A DNA stretch of 64,000 nt from Microbotryum silenes-acaulis (taxonomy: Eukaryota; Basidiomycota; Microbotryomycetes; Microbotryales; Microbotryaceae), in NCBI GenBank assembly GCA_003665825.1, contig QPFY01000013.1, positions 62,001 to 126,000 of the forward strand, written 5' to 3'. Positions 45,146 through 57,025 of this stretch are shown piece by piece; position 1 is the first letter of the stretch, and each line of letters opens with the position of its first letter. Both the position numbers and the translations under genes were made by a program. The notes under the pieces are model-generated. The model was not told where the DNA came from and did not search any database. It saw only the letters and a program-made list of their open reading frames with translations.

Positions 45146-48100
45146 ATGCGTCAGCTACTCCCCCCAGTCAACCCCCCGGTCTTCCCACACGACTCGAACC
45201 TTACGGAGGACAATTACGTTGACTGGGTCCTCACGATGCCGCCATGCCGCCATGCCCGCCCTCTTGGGCTGGATTCAACGCTCGAACGAATCGAGCGACG
45301 GTCCTCGTTGCGAAGGCGGTCGTACCGACCAAACGCTCGGCACCAGGCAAGAAGGGAAAATGGGATCGTTCTGGTCCTGCCCCGAGCAACTGCCCAGCTT
45401 GTGGTCAAGGCAAACACTGGCTCGACAAGTGTCCGGAATCGCGCAAGCGAGCCAAGTACCTCGAGCTCAAGAACGCCATGAAGGAACTCCAAGGCTCATC
45501 ATCGCCTGCGTCCACATTCGTGGCCACCGAGGAAGCATCCAAGGATCAACACCTGTCCGTCTTTTCTTCTGCTACGTTTATCAACATCGGGCCACCGGCG
45601 GAAATCCTTCTGCTAGACTCGGCGTCGGCGTGCCACGTCGTCAACGATGCGTCCTTCTTTGACGGCCCCCTTTCGCTTACCCCGCAAGTCCTGCAAGGTC
45701 TAGGGGGAACGGTGAAGGCCTCGGGAATCGGCTCGGTCAAGCTCGTCTCCGATAATGGTACCAAGTTCACCCTCAACGACGTGATCTACGCCCCCGAGAG
45801 CCCTGCCAACCTCATCTCGGTCCGGGCCTTCGACCGCAAAGGCGTTCGCATCACCTTCGAACACGGAGAAGTCGAGCTCCGCACGCCGCAAGGGTGCATC
45901 GCCACAGCATCAGCCATCGCGTCCAGCGTTTACAAACTCAACGCTTCGGTCCAAGCTGCCAGCAAAGGTGCGCTACACACGCTCATCGCCACCAAGTCCA
46001 ATAGGCTACCTCTACTTACCCTTCACCGGCGCTACGGCCACGCCTCTGTCCAGACACTTAAAAAACTGGCGGCCTCTGGCCAGGTGGAGGGTTTGGATTG
46101 GCCCTATAGTGACTTCGAGTGTGAAGACTTCACCTGCAACGCGTGCCTTGCCTCCAAAGCGCATCGTTTGCCTTTCCCCTCTTCGTCGTCGCATGCCGCG
46201 GAACCGCTTGCATTGGTGCACTCGGATGTCTTATCTTTCCCCGAGGAGTCCTTCGGCCATAAGCGGTACCTCGTCACGTTCATCGACGACTTCTCGAGGA
46301 AGACTTGGGTTTACCCCATCGGGCACAAAAGCGAGGTCCTTCCGACATTCAAGGATTGGCTTCTGGAGATCGAAAACGCCACGGGTCGCAAGGTCAAAAC
46401 GCTTCGCTCGGACAACGGGGGCGAGTATGTCTCTACCGCCTTCAACGGCTATTGCGTGGCTCGCGGAATTCGTCGCGAATTGACCACACCGTACACGCCC
46501 GAGCAAAACGGTCGAGCCGAGCGAGTCAACCGGTCGATCGTGGAGGGCACCCTGGCTCTTCTGTCTCACTCGGGACTCCCACGATCATGCTGGGACGAGG
46601 CTGCCATGTGTTACATCCACGTCAGGAACCTATCGCCTCACGCGGCTCTTGGTGGAGGCATCCCAAACAGTTGTTGGTCGGGCGCCACACCAGGCGTGGA
46701 GGGTCTTCGGGCATTCGGTTGTCGCGCCTGGGCCACCGTGCCGGCTCACCGACGGGACAAACTTGACCCAAAAGGGATCCCTCTGGTCTTTGTGGGTTAC
46801 GATTGACACGCGAAAGCCTGGCGTCTTCTTGACCCCTCCTCGATGCGTGTGAGTCTGAGCCGAAATGTGACGTTCGTTGAAACCGAGTTCCCCTTCACGA
46901 CCGCACCAACCCGCGTGGCGCAGCCGTCCATCCCGGGTTACTGCCCCCAGCCGCCACCTGTCGAAGCTCCAGCACCGTCGTCGGCTCCAACGCTTGTCGA
47001 CCCTCCCCCACAGCCACCTTCCCCAACGCCTGACGAGACACCCGCGTCGCCGGTTTTGACCAACTCGGCCGACAAAGACGACACCTCGTCGACCACGAGC
47101 GCGACGACGGAGCCAGCCGTGAACTTGCCGCAGCCACCGCCGGATCCAGCTCCACTCGCCAAAGTCAAGCCAACTTGGGAGTACGGCGACGTCGCCAAGG
47201 TTGGTCCCGATCCGGGGAAGTACGGTGAAGTCGACACTCGAAACATCATAGTTGGCCCCCGGACATGCCGCCAGCTCGTTCCCACCATGATCACGCGGGA
47301 ACAGCTCGTCGACGGCCCCGACGGACCCACCGCCTCCTTCAAGAGCCTGCTCCTCGCCTTCGCATCCACCAAAGCCGGCTTCGCAGATCACGACTTGACA
47401 GTTGTTCGCGATCCGGCCAATTGGGGCGACGTCATCCGATCGGGACAAGAGGACATTTGGGGCGCACCGGCACAGGATGAATTCGATTCGCTTCTTAACG
47501 ATTACGAGGTCTTCGAAATCATCGAATCCGGTGAGCTCCCCGCGGGTGAGATCCTCCTGCGATCGGGCTGGGTGTTCCGGACTAAACGCAACCAGCATGG
47601 CGACATCACCGATTACAAGGCGCATCTCGTCGCTCACGGATGTGCCCAACGTCCTGGCCTTGACTTCGAGAAGAACTACGCCCCAGTCGTCAAATTCACG
47701 TCCATTAGAGCCCTCATCGCACTTGCCGCGGCCAACGGCTATCACGTCCATCAGGCCGACATCAACAAAGTGTACCTCCACGGCAAACTTGACAAGCCTC
47801 TGTACATGCGCGTCCCTCAGGGCATTGACCTGCCCGGCAAGATCCTCAAGCTGTCCAAATCCATCTACAGCCTTCGCCAGGCCGGCACCATCTGGAACGC
47901 TGAGATTGACTCGACTCTGCGGTCCCTCGGATACGTGCCCACCCGGTCCGACATCTGCATCTACCGCCGCGAACACAACGGGCACTCTCATTACATTGCC
48001 TTGTACGTCGACGACTTGCTTTTGGTTGGCCCCTCTACCGCCGAGATCGACCGGGTGCTCGACGCGTTGGAACTCGCGTATGGCATCAAACGTCTCGGAC

Positions 48101-48960
48101 CTGCCAAATACATCCTAGGCATCCAAGTCAAGCGTGGACAAGACGGATCTATCACGCTCTTGCAAGAGCGCTACCTTTGGGACATCCTGGCCAGGTTCCA
48201 GTTCACCGATGCCAAGCCGGCGAGTATTCCAATGCAGCCAGGTGTCGTCCTTGACTTCGAGGACTTGTCGGCCACTCCTCAGGATCGTACGCGCTACTTG
48301 CAGGCCATCGGTTCGTTGATGTACGCCGCCGTAGGAACTCGTCCGGACCTTGCCTTCGTGGTCAGCTACCTCGCTCGCTTCTCGCAGCAGCCCGGCCCGG
48401 AGCATTGGACAGCCATCAAGCAGGTCCTCCGCTACATCAAAGGCACGCTGGACTTGGGGCTCACCTATCGCAAGACCAGCCAACCACTCCATGGCTACTC
48501 GGACGCGAACTGGGGAGCCTGTCTAACGACCTCGCGATCGACCATGGGCTACGCGTTCATCTTGTCTGGAGCTGCGATCACTTGGTGCTCCAAACGCAAG
48601 CACAGGGTCGCCAAGTTTACTACCAACGCGGAGTACCTCTCTCTTTCGTACACAAGCGGTGATGCCATCCACCTGAGCGAACTCCTGGCTGAACTTGGCG
48701 CTCCGGTCTCTGGCCCAGTCGTGCTCTACGGTGACAACCAAGGTTCGCTGGCTCTTGCGCAGCACCCGACCAACCATCAGGGGTCTCGTCACGTTCGCAT
48801 CTCGGAACACTACGTCCGCGAAAGGGTTGCTGAGAAGGAGATCGAGGTCCGCTACATCGCCACCGGTGACATGTTTGCTGATATCTTCACCAAAGCCTTG
48901 GGTCCCAAGCCGTTCATCTTCCATCGGGCAAATTTGGGTTTACGAGGTGCAGTGGTATGA
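45146..48960 (+). pseudogene. copia-2 left copy, gag-pol with shortened gag and a TGA in pol
   Basis: A gag fragment ([20 protein letters not shown], then VDWVLTM) up to about 45238 is followed after a frame change by the zinc knuckle [14 protein letters not shown]. Most of gag appears deleted. The main frame from 45244 has protease [12 protein letters not shown], with DSA where DSG is usual, and integrase (HRRYGHAS...[33 protein letters not shown]). A TGA at 46804-46806 follows FVGYD. The same frame resumes at once (HAKAWRLL) and runs to 48960 with reverse transcriptase ([19 protein letters not shown]) and RNase H ([30 protein letters not shown]). The active-site YVDD is intact, but the stop and gag loss make it non-autonomous. 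Confidence 0.85.
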
Positions 48961-48973
48961 CAGCACGGGGGGG

Positions 48974-49176
48974 TGTCAGAGTGTATATTGCTGTTTCATC
49001 CCACTTGTCTTCCTGATTATGATTAGTTACTAGTTGTTGATATTAGTCGCCTCGCGCGGCTCGTGCCTGCCTCGCGCGCGCTCCCTTAGCGCTTCTCTTC
49101 TTTCTCCAACTATCTTTACTATCATCTTCGGCTCTCGTACTTACGTATCTCGTGCCTCGGCTTCAGGTTCCCAAAA
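48974..49176 (+). repeat. copia-2 left copy, 3' LTR
   Basis: 203 bp; differs from the 5' LTR by one base (GATTATGATTAG against GATTATGAATAG). Confidence 0.9.
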
Positions 49177-51129
49177 GCCCCTTGGGTTGGGCGAGAACAA
49201 CACAAAAGAGGGTGTAGACGAGCTGCTCAATGTCGTGCCAAGGTTGGTGCAAAATTTCGCCAGCATATTCAATGAGATGCCTCCGTCGGAAGGCGAACGT
49301 GCCCTGTGGGGAGTGATTGAACAAGGCTCTGGTCAGTGGAGCAGCAGTGAAGCGCCGCGCAAGCAGAAAGAAACCTCACACGTCGCTTCAGGCGCGCAGC
49401 TTCACCAGAAGGGCCGTCCATAAACACGGCGACATCATAATCGATCAGTACGCCCTCTCCACCGGGTGAGACATCGCAGTGTAGGATCCGCATTCGGTAT
49501 AGACTGCGCAGACCTGGAAGGAGACCTACCCGGCATCAGATGTTGCTCAACCCTGATTGAGATCAGACTGATAAGAGCGAGACTGCAACAGACCTTTGGC
49601 CACCCCAAGCACCGCTCGGACAAGCGCCTCGGTCGAATCCACGGTCCAGATTGGCTCGAGGCAGCGCTCCTGAAAAACGACCTCCATCGCTCTCGGCCTG
49701 AGCTCGCATTTTTCGGCGTCAAGATCGCCTTTAAGGAAGTGTGGCACAAGGGTAAAGTTGACTTCTCGATACACGTCCACAAAATTTGTGAAACATTTGC
49801 AATCCTCGGGTGACGCCGATGCGATCGCCAGACGGATTTGATCATGTTCGTCGCAAAAGGTCTCCTCAAAGAACGACACCGTCATTGCGTATTCGCGATT
49901 GTCACCTGGTCCGTCCCGGATCGCTCGGACTCGTGAAGCGGATTTCTGCAACCCGAGGACCTCTCCACTGCAGAAGACCGTCTTCTCAATCTCGATTGAG
50001 CCCATCGTGGGTACTTTGGCGAGGTGACGAGCGAAAGATGGCACCCGCGGTGGAAGCACAGCGGTCGGGAATGGCAGCGGCGGGCCGTTGGGCCCTCCAG
50101 GCGAGGCGATCTTGCCAAGATCGAGATCGTTCAAGCTGAGAAGGCGCTCGATGAACGTCGACAGGTGCCCATTCGCTTCGGTGCATTCGATATCGGACGA
50201 GTAGAACAGACCAGATGGGGTGTGGAGGTAGAGTGTCAAGATCAGGCCTTCGAGCGTGAAGCCGAACGTGTGAGAGCGGATTGGTGACTCAGCAGCGAGC
50301 ATGCGCAGGTGGTGCTTCAATCGCGTGGCTGGGAATACACACTCGTATTCGGAGGTGTCGTCGTTCTGCTTCATACCACCCAGTACGCCAACCGCTGTGA
50401 TCTGTTCCCAATCTCGAAGAACATCTACCCCATCGTCGACGTAGTCGTGGGCCCAAGCGGCAGCGAACTCGGGATTGGCGCGAGAGCACGACGAAATTGG
50501 GAAGCTCGGCGGGATCGTACAGGTCGCTATCCTGGCGGAGAGGGGTTTTGACGAGTCGTCCTTGCGGCTCCTGTGACACGTCAGAGTGAGTCCCAATAAC
50601 AGTGTATATGTAGTGGCAGCGCATCAAAGCATTCTTCGCTCACCCATACAGGTTCGCCTGAATGCCACGTGATTCCGGGAGCCGGCTCGGTTATCGTTGA
50701 CTCAGACTCGCCAAGGCGCGTCGGCCGGGCATCGACGTCGGGGCCAAGAAAGAAGTCCTCTAGCGGAGGCCACTTGATTTCATGGCCGCGGAAACCAGTG
50801 TTGTCCTCCGAGCTAGAAGGGAACATCCATGTGCATAAAACCCAAGGCCGTCGTGCGGCAAATGAGTAAGCCAGAGGTTTCGGTGGGGACGGCGACGGCG
50901 ACCGGATCGGTGAGTCTGTGGACCGTCCCTTCGGTAAGCCTCTCGATAGCGCAGAAGCTGTACTCGTGGAGCCATATAATCTGCGAGGTGCGGGCGACGA
51001 CGTGGTCGAGGTAGGTGAGCCGAAATGCTCCTGTGCGACGGCGCCCCCGGCAGGCGGGGATCCGGGAGGCTGTGCATCTCCCACGTCGGCGTGAGCGGAG
51101 CCTTGGCCTGCGGACTGCGGGCTAGTCAT
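49177..51129 (-). pseudogene. FunK1-like kinase paralogue 2, frameshifted and cut off by the copia LTR
   Basis: The first exon (51129 to about 50657) encodes a Ser/Pro-rich N-terminus then WMFPSSSEDNTGFRGHEIKW and LEDFFL, shared with paralogues 1 and 3. The next exon begins at the acceptor before EPQGRLVKTPL. At about 50478, 14 bp present in paralogue 3 (coding QAFDA) are missing, breaking the frame. The rest (ANPEFAAAWAHDY... to 49547) and a kinase core exon (ILHCDVSPGGEGVLIDYD) follow. In the core the HRD arginine is cysteine and the catalytic-loop asparagine region (AANVMVAS in paralogue 1) is deleted. The gene ends at the copia LTR (49177); its C-terminus is absent on this side. It is therefore non-functional for at least three reasons. 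Confidence 0.75.
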
Positions 51130-51448
51130 GACACGCCACTAAGGGAAGAAAGGTGGAGAGAAGTAGGTTCAGAGCTGCAGAGCATCCGCACGAAGAAAGT
51201 ACTGGTCAGTTCAGTCTGTTGGCCCTTGCGTGCCGATTCCTGTCTCCACAGCAGGGCCAGCGGTATCGCATCTTGTCAATATCAGCAGCGAACGGGAAAG
51301 AGGACCTACAATAGAAAGGTGAGTCGCGCGAAGGTAGGAAGGCGGCTGCTGAGTTATGCAGGGCTGACTGCCGGGCCCGACGACGGATGGCATGGAGCGC
51401 CGGCGCGTGCCGGCAAGCGTCTACGGGCGCAGCAGGGCCAGGCAGTGG
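51130..51448. other. Intergenic, no gene seen
   Basis: Upstream flank of FunK1-like paralogue 2, ending at TIR element B. Confidence 0.4.
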
Positions 51449-52924
51449 CAGGACCCGGGAAAGCTCAGCCAGAGGCGCATGTGGAAAAACGCCCTTTTTT
51501 GGCCTTTTTGTCAAAGTTTTTTACCCTATTTTCGCCCCAAAATGTCAAAATTTCACATACGCCTCGGAAATATTACCAAAATGTGTTCTACATGCTCCAA
51601 AAATCGCTCAAAAGTCTTCGAAAACGCGTTCCGAGCGTTTGCGGGCGCGCGGCGGCCGATCGAAAGTGGCTTGCGGCGTGCGGCGCTTTGGCTGGTGTCG
51701 CGCGTGGCTCCAGGCATCAAGAGGGCCTTGCTTGCTTTACTGGCGGGCTCGCTACTTCGTTGTCAGAATTCCGTTTTCCTAAGCTTGAGCTCTTTGCATC
51801 CGCGGTGGCAGTTGTGCGGCTTGTAGAGATTCTACCGGCGGCATCTTGCGGCCCGGGCACGCTCCGAAGGGCGGCAATCTTTGCTCGGCATGTGCGCACG
51901 TGCTGATTATGCGCTCGTCGGGGTAACATGAGGTAAAGTCCTTGTGGGACAATATGTAGTCGTTGGCGGGCCTAATGACTCGATGACCTGTCGACCATCA
52001 ATCATGCGAAACGGCATAGTGCCATCAATGAGGTGAGTGGAATAGCATGCTTGCTCGATGAGGCGAAGCTCCTATGGACAGCGGTTCTTCTCCATAAGCA
52101 GTTTGATCGCAGCTGCATGCCACGCCCGAGGCAAAAGCAGATCAGGGATCCGATCTCCAAAGGTGTGGCAGTGGTTACAACTCCGTCAAGCGATCCGAAA
52201 TGACGATAGCGTTGTGCTAGCGCTCCGTACTGCTTGTCGACGCGACGGCCAAAGGTCGATATCCATTCTTGCGTGCGTTGATCAGAGCATCGGTGGCGAG
52301 AAACGCGTCTCTGGTCTGGAGAGTCGGGTAATGTAGGTCGATTACTGGGTGGGCTTGTCTTTGGACGACTCGGTGCGAAGAGACGCGTCGGCGGGAGCGA
52401 CATGATACATCGAAGGCGAGGAGCTCGGCGATCAACATGTTGGTGAGCGGCGATAATCGATCGAAGTCATCGTCCGTTCAAATATCAGTCCCGATCTTCG
52501 TCGAGAAATAAGCACGGGATCATGTTGTCGTGCTATGCTTCAATGTCAGAACGAAGTGAAGCGGAACCGGCGCCGCTTCAATCACAGTGGGAACTATTGG
52601 TATCTAATCCCTAACAGCCACCGTAACTAATGAAGTGATTACAAAAATTGACTAGTGAGCTGTACAAGCGCGAGCATCACGACGCGCGTCTCGAAGCGAA
52701 GGCGAACGGGCTCAAAGTCATGCCAAAGACTGCTCAGGGTAGGCCAAAATTGCGTCGACCCACGGGAAAAATGTCAAAATCTGCAAAGGCGCCTTGGGGG
52801 CAAAACGTGTGTTTCGTCCCAAAATGTCAAATTTTTGCAATGCGCCTCGACGATTTTCAGGATTTTGGGTCCTCGAAATGTCAAAAAAAAAAATGCGCCT
52901 CCGGCTGGGCTTTCTGGGGTCCTG
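51449..52924. mobile_element. TIR element B, non-autonomous, with internal ATGTCAAA repeats
   Basis: The left end starts CAGGACCCGGGAAAGC, continuing TCAGCCAGAGGCGCAT. The reverse complement of the right end (to 52924) reads CAGGACCCCAGAAAGC and continues CCAGCCGGAGGCGCAT, so about 28 of 32 bases agree. The outermost 16 bases equal those of element A, but the subterminal motif is different: ATGTCAAA at 51542, 52771, 52824 and 52878, plus TTGTCAAA near 51508, all in one orientation. The flanks (GGCAGTGG, CCAGAGCA) do not form a target duplication. A reverse frame at 52002-52403 shows no transposase motif. It lies inside the spacer between the two inverted arms. Confidence 0.7.
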
Positions 52925-53502
52925 CCAGAGCAGGCCCAGGCCCAAACTCGCTGATCGCCAGCTGGCGCGCACAATGGCCCGACCAGCCAGTGCAGTCAGT
53001 CACCAATGGTCTTCAGCTGCAGTGGATAAATAACCTTCCGGCGCAGAGTGGCTACACCGAGCTCTTAGACCACCTTTTGCAGCCTATATCAGGTTTACGA
53101 TGTCAGCGTGCAAATCGCACTACTGTAATGTTTTTGAAAGAGGGTTTAAAGTTAGGCCGACGAGCTGCAGTGGTCACCGGTTGAAGGCAAAGCACACCTG
53201 GGGTTTGGAGGATTCGTGATATAAAGCTCCGGACGAGGAACGAGTGAAGGCATCCGAATCGAATTCGTGGCAGAGTTGGGTGGGTGGATGGTCCCAGGAT
53301 GTCGATCCGCAAACGATGCAGAAGGAGCGCGGAACCGGTGCTGGATCAGTTGGCCGCGAACGTCTGAAAGTCGTTGGGTGGTGTCGAGCGAAAATCCTGG
53401 TCGTTTGAGGCGCGACTGTCGGAGTCTGATGATTCGCGACAGGTGTGAAGGCTGGCCACGCTGTAAGCTCAACTAAGCCCTCCCTCTGGAGGGGCGTCGA
53501 GC
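52925..53502. other. No recognisable gene
   Basis: Short frames only; probably flanking DNA of element B. Confidence 0.4.
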
Positions 53503-54556
53503 TTAGCCACGCTGATAAGAGAACGTTTCGCGATGTTGTTGTGGAGTTTTCACTCGATTCGGCGAGTGGGCGCTTCTTGGACTTGGTCTGAGTCGAGACC
53601 TTGGAGTAAGCGTTACGAACGACATTGGCAAAGGAAGTGGAGGATTCAGTAGAAAATTATCCTTCCTCTTCTCTTCCATGAAGGCGGACATCGCCTCGAG
53701 CTCGGCCTTGGAAGAGGTCCACAACTTGGTTGACAGTGGGAAGGCACTCGCCGTGTATTTCAAATGGTCTCTCGTGCGACAACGGCATCGGTGTTTGGCC
53801 GTGAGTACAGTGGCCTCCAGGTTCAAGTCCGAAACTTCGACGATGATGATGCTGTCCGATGCCGTATCGCTCGCTACATGTCCTCGTCAAGTGAGTCCAG
53901 AAGCTCGCCCATTCGCTGATGTCGTACTCAAGCCACAAGGGGCCAGCTTTTCGACGTAGCGCGCATGGCGACCCGGGAAAAGTGTTGTAGATACGCTTCA
54001 CTCGCATTGATCTTTTTTGAAAATGTCAGATATCAGGGCTAGGGCGGCATACAGGAACAAGGCCAGCTGCAATTCGTCGAACGTGAGCAAGTGATCGAGT
54101 TGGCGACCTAGTAGTTGGAGAGTAGCCCAGCGGTCCTTGGTCGTGTCGAAGGACATGGTCTGACCCAGCTTCACATTGATGCTGACCCCAGGCTTTAAAA
54201 GACTCATCGGGATCTGATTTGGCCGCGCTGGACGCGATGTCAAACAACTCGGACGAGACCGTAAGACGCTTACGTTCACCATCACCATTCTCTTCGTCTT
54301 CTTCCTCGTCGTCTTTATCCTCATCATGGCGGTCTTCCGGCCAAGGGCGGCCTAGCTTGGTTGAACCCGCAAAGAGGAATGTTGGGGTGGAAACCATCTT
54401 CCCCCGCGGGGAAGAGTGATGGGTACCGGAGAGGCATCGCAGCCGGATGGAGCGAGCTAACGATTTGGCACTTGGGCCGACCATCGGGACATCGATCACC
54501 GTGCACCTGGAGAATTTGACGATCTTGCGGTCCTGGGCCCTCTCCATGTGGGTCAT
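53503..54556 (-). pseudogene. Decayed hypothetical gene in the spacer
   Basis: Coding-like pieces in changing frames run along the reverse strand. The first is MTHMERAQDRKIVKFSRCTV with a later acidic tract (DEDKDDEEEDEENGDGE). It is followed by LKPGVSINVKLGQTMSFDTT and LLTFDELQLALFLYAALALI, then RIYNTFPGSPCALRRKAGPL, and last HLKYTASAFPLSTKLW to 53503. Frame changes between the pieces (near 54200 and 53900) lack convincing intron signals, so this looks like a gene remnant. The family is not recognised. If unknown introns bridge the pieces it could still be a gene. Confidence 0.35.
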
Positions 54557-54956
54557 AGCTCATTCGCCCTGATAGGGACCCCCGCCTGCTGCTGCTCATG
54601 TTGAGCTGTCAGAATCATCCCGGTGTCGTTTACGCGGATACAGGCTAAAGCACGCGAAACTTTAACTGATCAAACTAAACAAACTGACAACTACACCGCC
54701 ACGCTCACATTTTGCAGCTGGTCTAGATACGAGTCCTCCCTCTTTCCTTCGGCTCTTCTCTTTGTGTTCTGTCGATGGCTGGCGCGCAGTCTGGCGACTC
54801 GGACAAATGCGTGGACGTTGGCAGTCCAGAGCCGGCGTCACCGTCTGCTAACCGCGCCCGAGATGTCGCATAGCAGCATTCCAACTCACCCACGTCGAGG
54901 ACGTCCTCGCCGGCATCTCGCCGAACGCGGGCTCTACGAAAGCAATTACCGCTCCA
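54557..54956. other. Intergenic, presumed 5' flank of FunK1-like paralogue 3
   Basis: No gene identified. The real start of paralogue 3 may lie within this region (for example an ATG near 54867). Confidence 0.35.
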
Positions 54957-56809
54957 TTGACGGGCTCACCGAAAGGGCCCTTCACAGAATCACCCTCTAC
55001 TTCGCCAGCAGGATCAGCGATGAGATCGCCAACAGGATCGCCGATCACATCGCCGAAGGTCCCGCCACAGGTGCCCTCGCCGCCTCTCGCTCGCTCGTTC
55101 ATCGCTCAACTGCCATGGGTCCTGCGCACATGGATGTTCCCTTCCAGCTCGGAAGACAGAACCGGATTTCAGGGCCATGAAATCGAGTGGTCTCCATTGA
55201 AGGACTTTTTTCTGAGCCCAATCTCCAGTGGCGATGGTCCCGGCGAATCTCGGCCACGATGATGAGTCAACGATGAATCAGATGGCGCCGGAGGTCACGT
55301 GGCATTTAGGTGATCCGAATTTGGTGAGCATCTCTTCCAAAGCAATGTTGGTTCTACTGCTCTTCGACGTTCCTGACCTCCCAACGATCTGGATCGGATA
55401 GAACTCACTAGGAAGACTCGTGAGAACCCCTCTTGACCCAGATCGCGAGTTGTACGACCGCAGCGAGTTCCCCGATTTCGTCGTGCTGTCGCGACAAGCC
55501 TTCGACGCCAATCCTGAGCTCGCTTCGGCTTGGGCCCAGGATCACGTCGAGGATGGAAAGAACGGTGTCCTCGACTGGGAACAAGTTGCCGCGATTGGTG
55601 TACTGGGTGGCATGAAGAAGAGCGACGACACCTCCGAATACGAGTGTGTATTCCCAGCCACGCGATTGAAGCACCACCTGCGCATGCTCGCTGCTGAGTC
55701 ACCAATCCGCTCTCACACGTTCGGCTTCACGCTCGAAGGCCTGATCTTGACACTCTACCTCCACACCCCATCTGGTCTGTTCTACTCGTCCGATATCGAA
55801 TGCACCGAAGCGAATGGGCACCTGTCGACGTTCATCGAGCGCCTTCTCAGCTTGAACGATCTCGATCTTGGCAAGATCGCCTCGCCTGGAGGGCCCAACG
55901 GCCCGCCGCTGCCATTCCCGACCGCTGTGCTTCCACCGCGGGTGCCATCTTTCGCTCGTCACCTCGCCAAAGTACCCACGATGGGCTCAATCGAGATTGA
56001 GAAGACGGTCTTCTGCAGTGGAGAGGTCCTCGGGTTGCAGAAATCCGCTTCACGAGTCCGAGCGATCCGGGACGGACCAGGTGACAATCGCGAATACGCA
56101 ATGACGGTGTCGTTCTTTGAGGAGACCTTTTGCGACGAACATGATCAAATCCGTCTGGCGATCGCATCGGCGTCACCCGAGGATTGCAAATGTTTCACAA
56201 ATTTTGTGGACGTGTATCGAGAAGTCAACTTTACCCTTGTGCCACACTTCCTTAAAGGCGATCTTGACGCCGAAAAATGCGAGCTCAGGCCGAGAGCGAT
56301 GGAGGTCGTTTTTCAGGAGCGCTGCCTCGAGCCAATCTGGACCGTGGATTCGACCGAGGCGCTTGTCCGAGCGGTGCTTGGGGTGGCCAAAGGTCTGTTG
56401 CAGTCTCGCTCTTATCAGTCTGATCTCAATCAGGGTTGAGCAACATCTGATGCCGGGTAGGTCTCCTTCCAGGTCTGCGCAGTCTATACCGAATGCGGAT
56501 CCTACACTGCGATGTCTCACCCGGTGGAGAGGGCGTACTGATCGATTATGATGTCGCCGTGTTTATGGACGGCCCTTCTGGTGAAGCTGCGCGCCTGAAG
56601 CGACGTGTGAGGTTTCTTTCTGCTTGCGCGGCGCTTCACTGCTGCTCCACTGACCAGAGCCTTGTTCAATCACTCCCCACAGGGCACGTTCGCCTTCCGA
56701 CGGAGGCATCTCATTGAATATGCTGGCGAAATTTTGCACCAACCTTGGCACGACATTGAGCAGCTCGTCTACACCCTCTTTTGTGTTGTTCTCGCCCAAC
56801 CCAAGGGGC

Positions 56810-57012
56810 TTTTGGGAACCTGAAGCCGAGGCACGAGATACGTAAGTACGAGAGCCGAAGATGATAGTAAAGATAGTTGGAGAAAGAAGAGAAGCGCTAA
56901 GGGAGCGCGCGCGAGGCAGGCACGAGCCGCGCGAGGCGACTAATATCAACAACTAGTAACTAATCATAATCAGGAAGACAAGTGGGATGAAACAGCAATA
57001 TACACTCTGACA
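56810..57012 (-). repeat. copia-2 right copy, 3' LTR
   Basis: 203 bp, the exact counterpart of 48974-49176. Confidence 0.9.
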
Positions 57013-57025
57013 CCCCCCCGTGCTG

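Larger units (their letters stand above)
44754..49176 (+). mobile_element. Copia retrotransposon copia-2, left copy
   Basis: 203-bp LTRs (44754-44956 and 48974-49176) begin TGTCAG and end CCCAAAA and differ at one base that I can see. A half-tRNA primer site follows the 5' LTR, and a G-run polypurine tract (48967-48973) precedes the 3' LTR. The element is defective (shortened gag, stop in pol). It forms the outer part of the left arm of the 5.6-kb inverted duplication; it lacks a target-site duplication because the arm was copied, not inserted. Confidence 0.9.
44754..50363 (+). repeat. 5.6-kb inverted duplication, left arm
   Basis: Position x pairs with 105986-x in the right arm along all 5,610 bp with no net insertion or deletion (LTR starts, stops and frame ends all map to the same sum). 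I saw one base difference (A at 45513 in the left arm, changing an Ile/Val reading in an alternative frame). The arm contains the whole copia-2 and the 3' part of a FunK1-like gene. Beyond 50363 the two sides drop to diverged-paralogue similarity. Confidence 0.92.
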
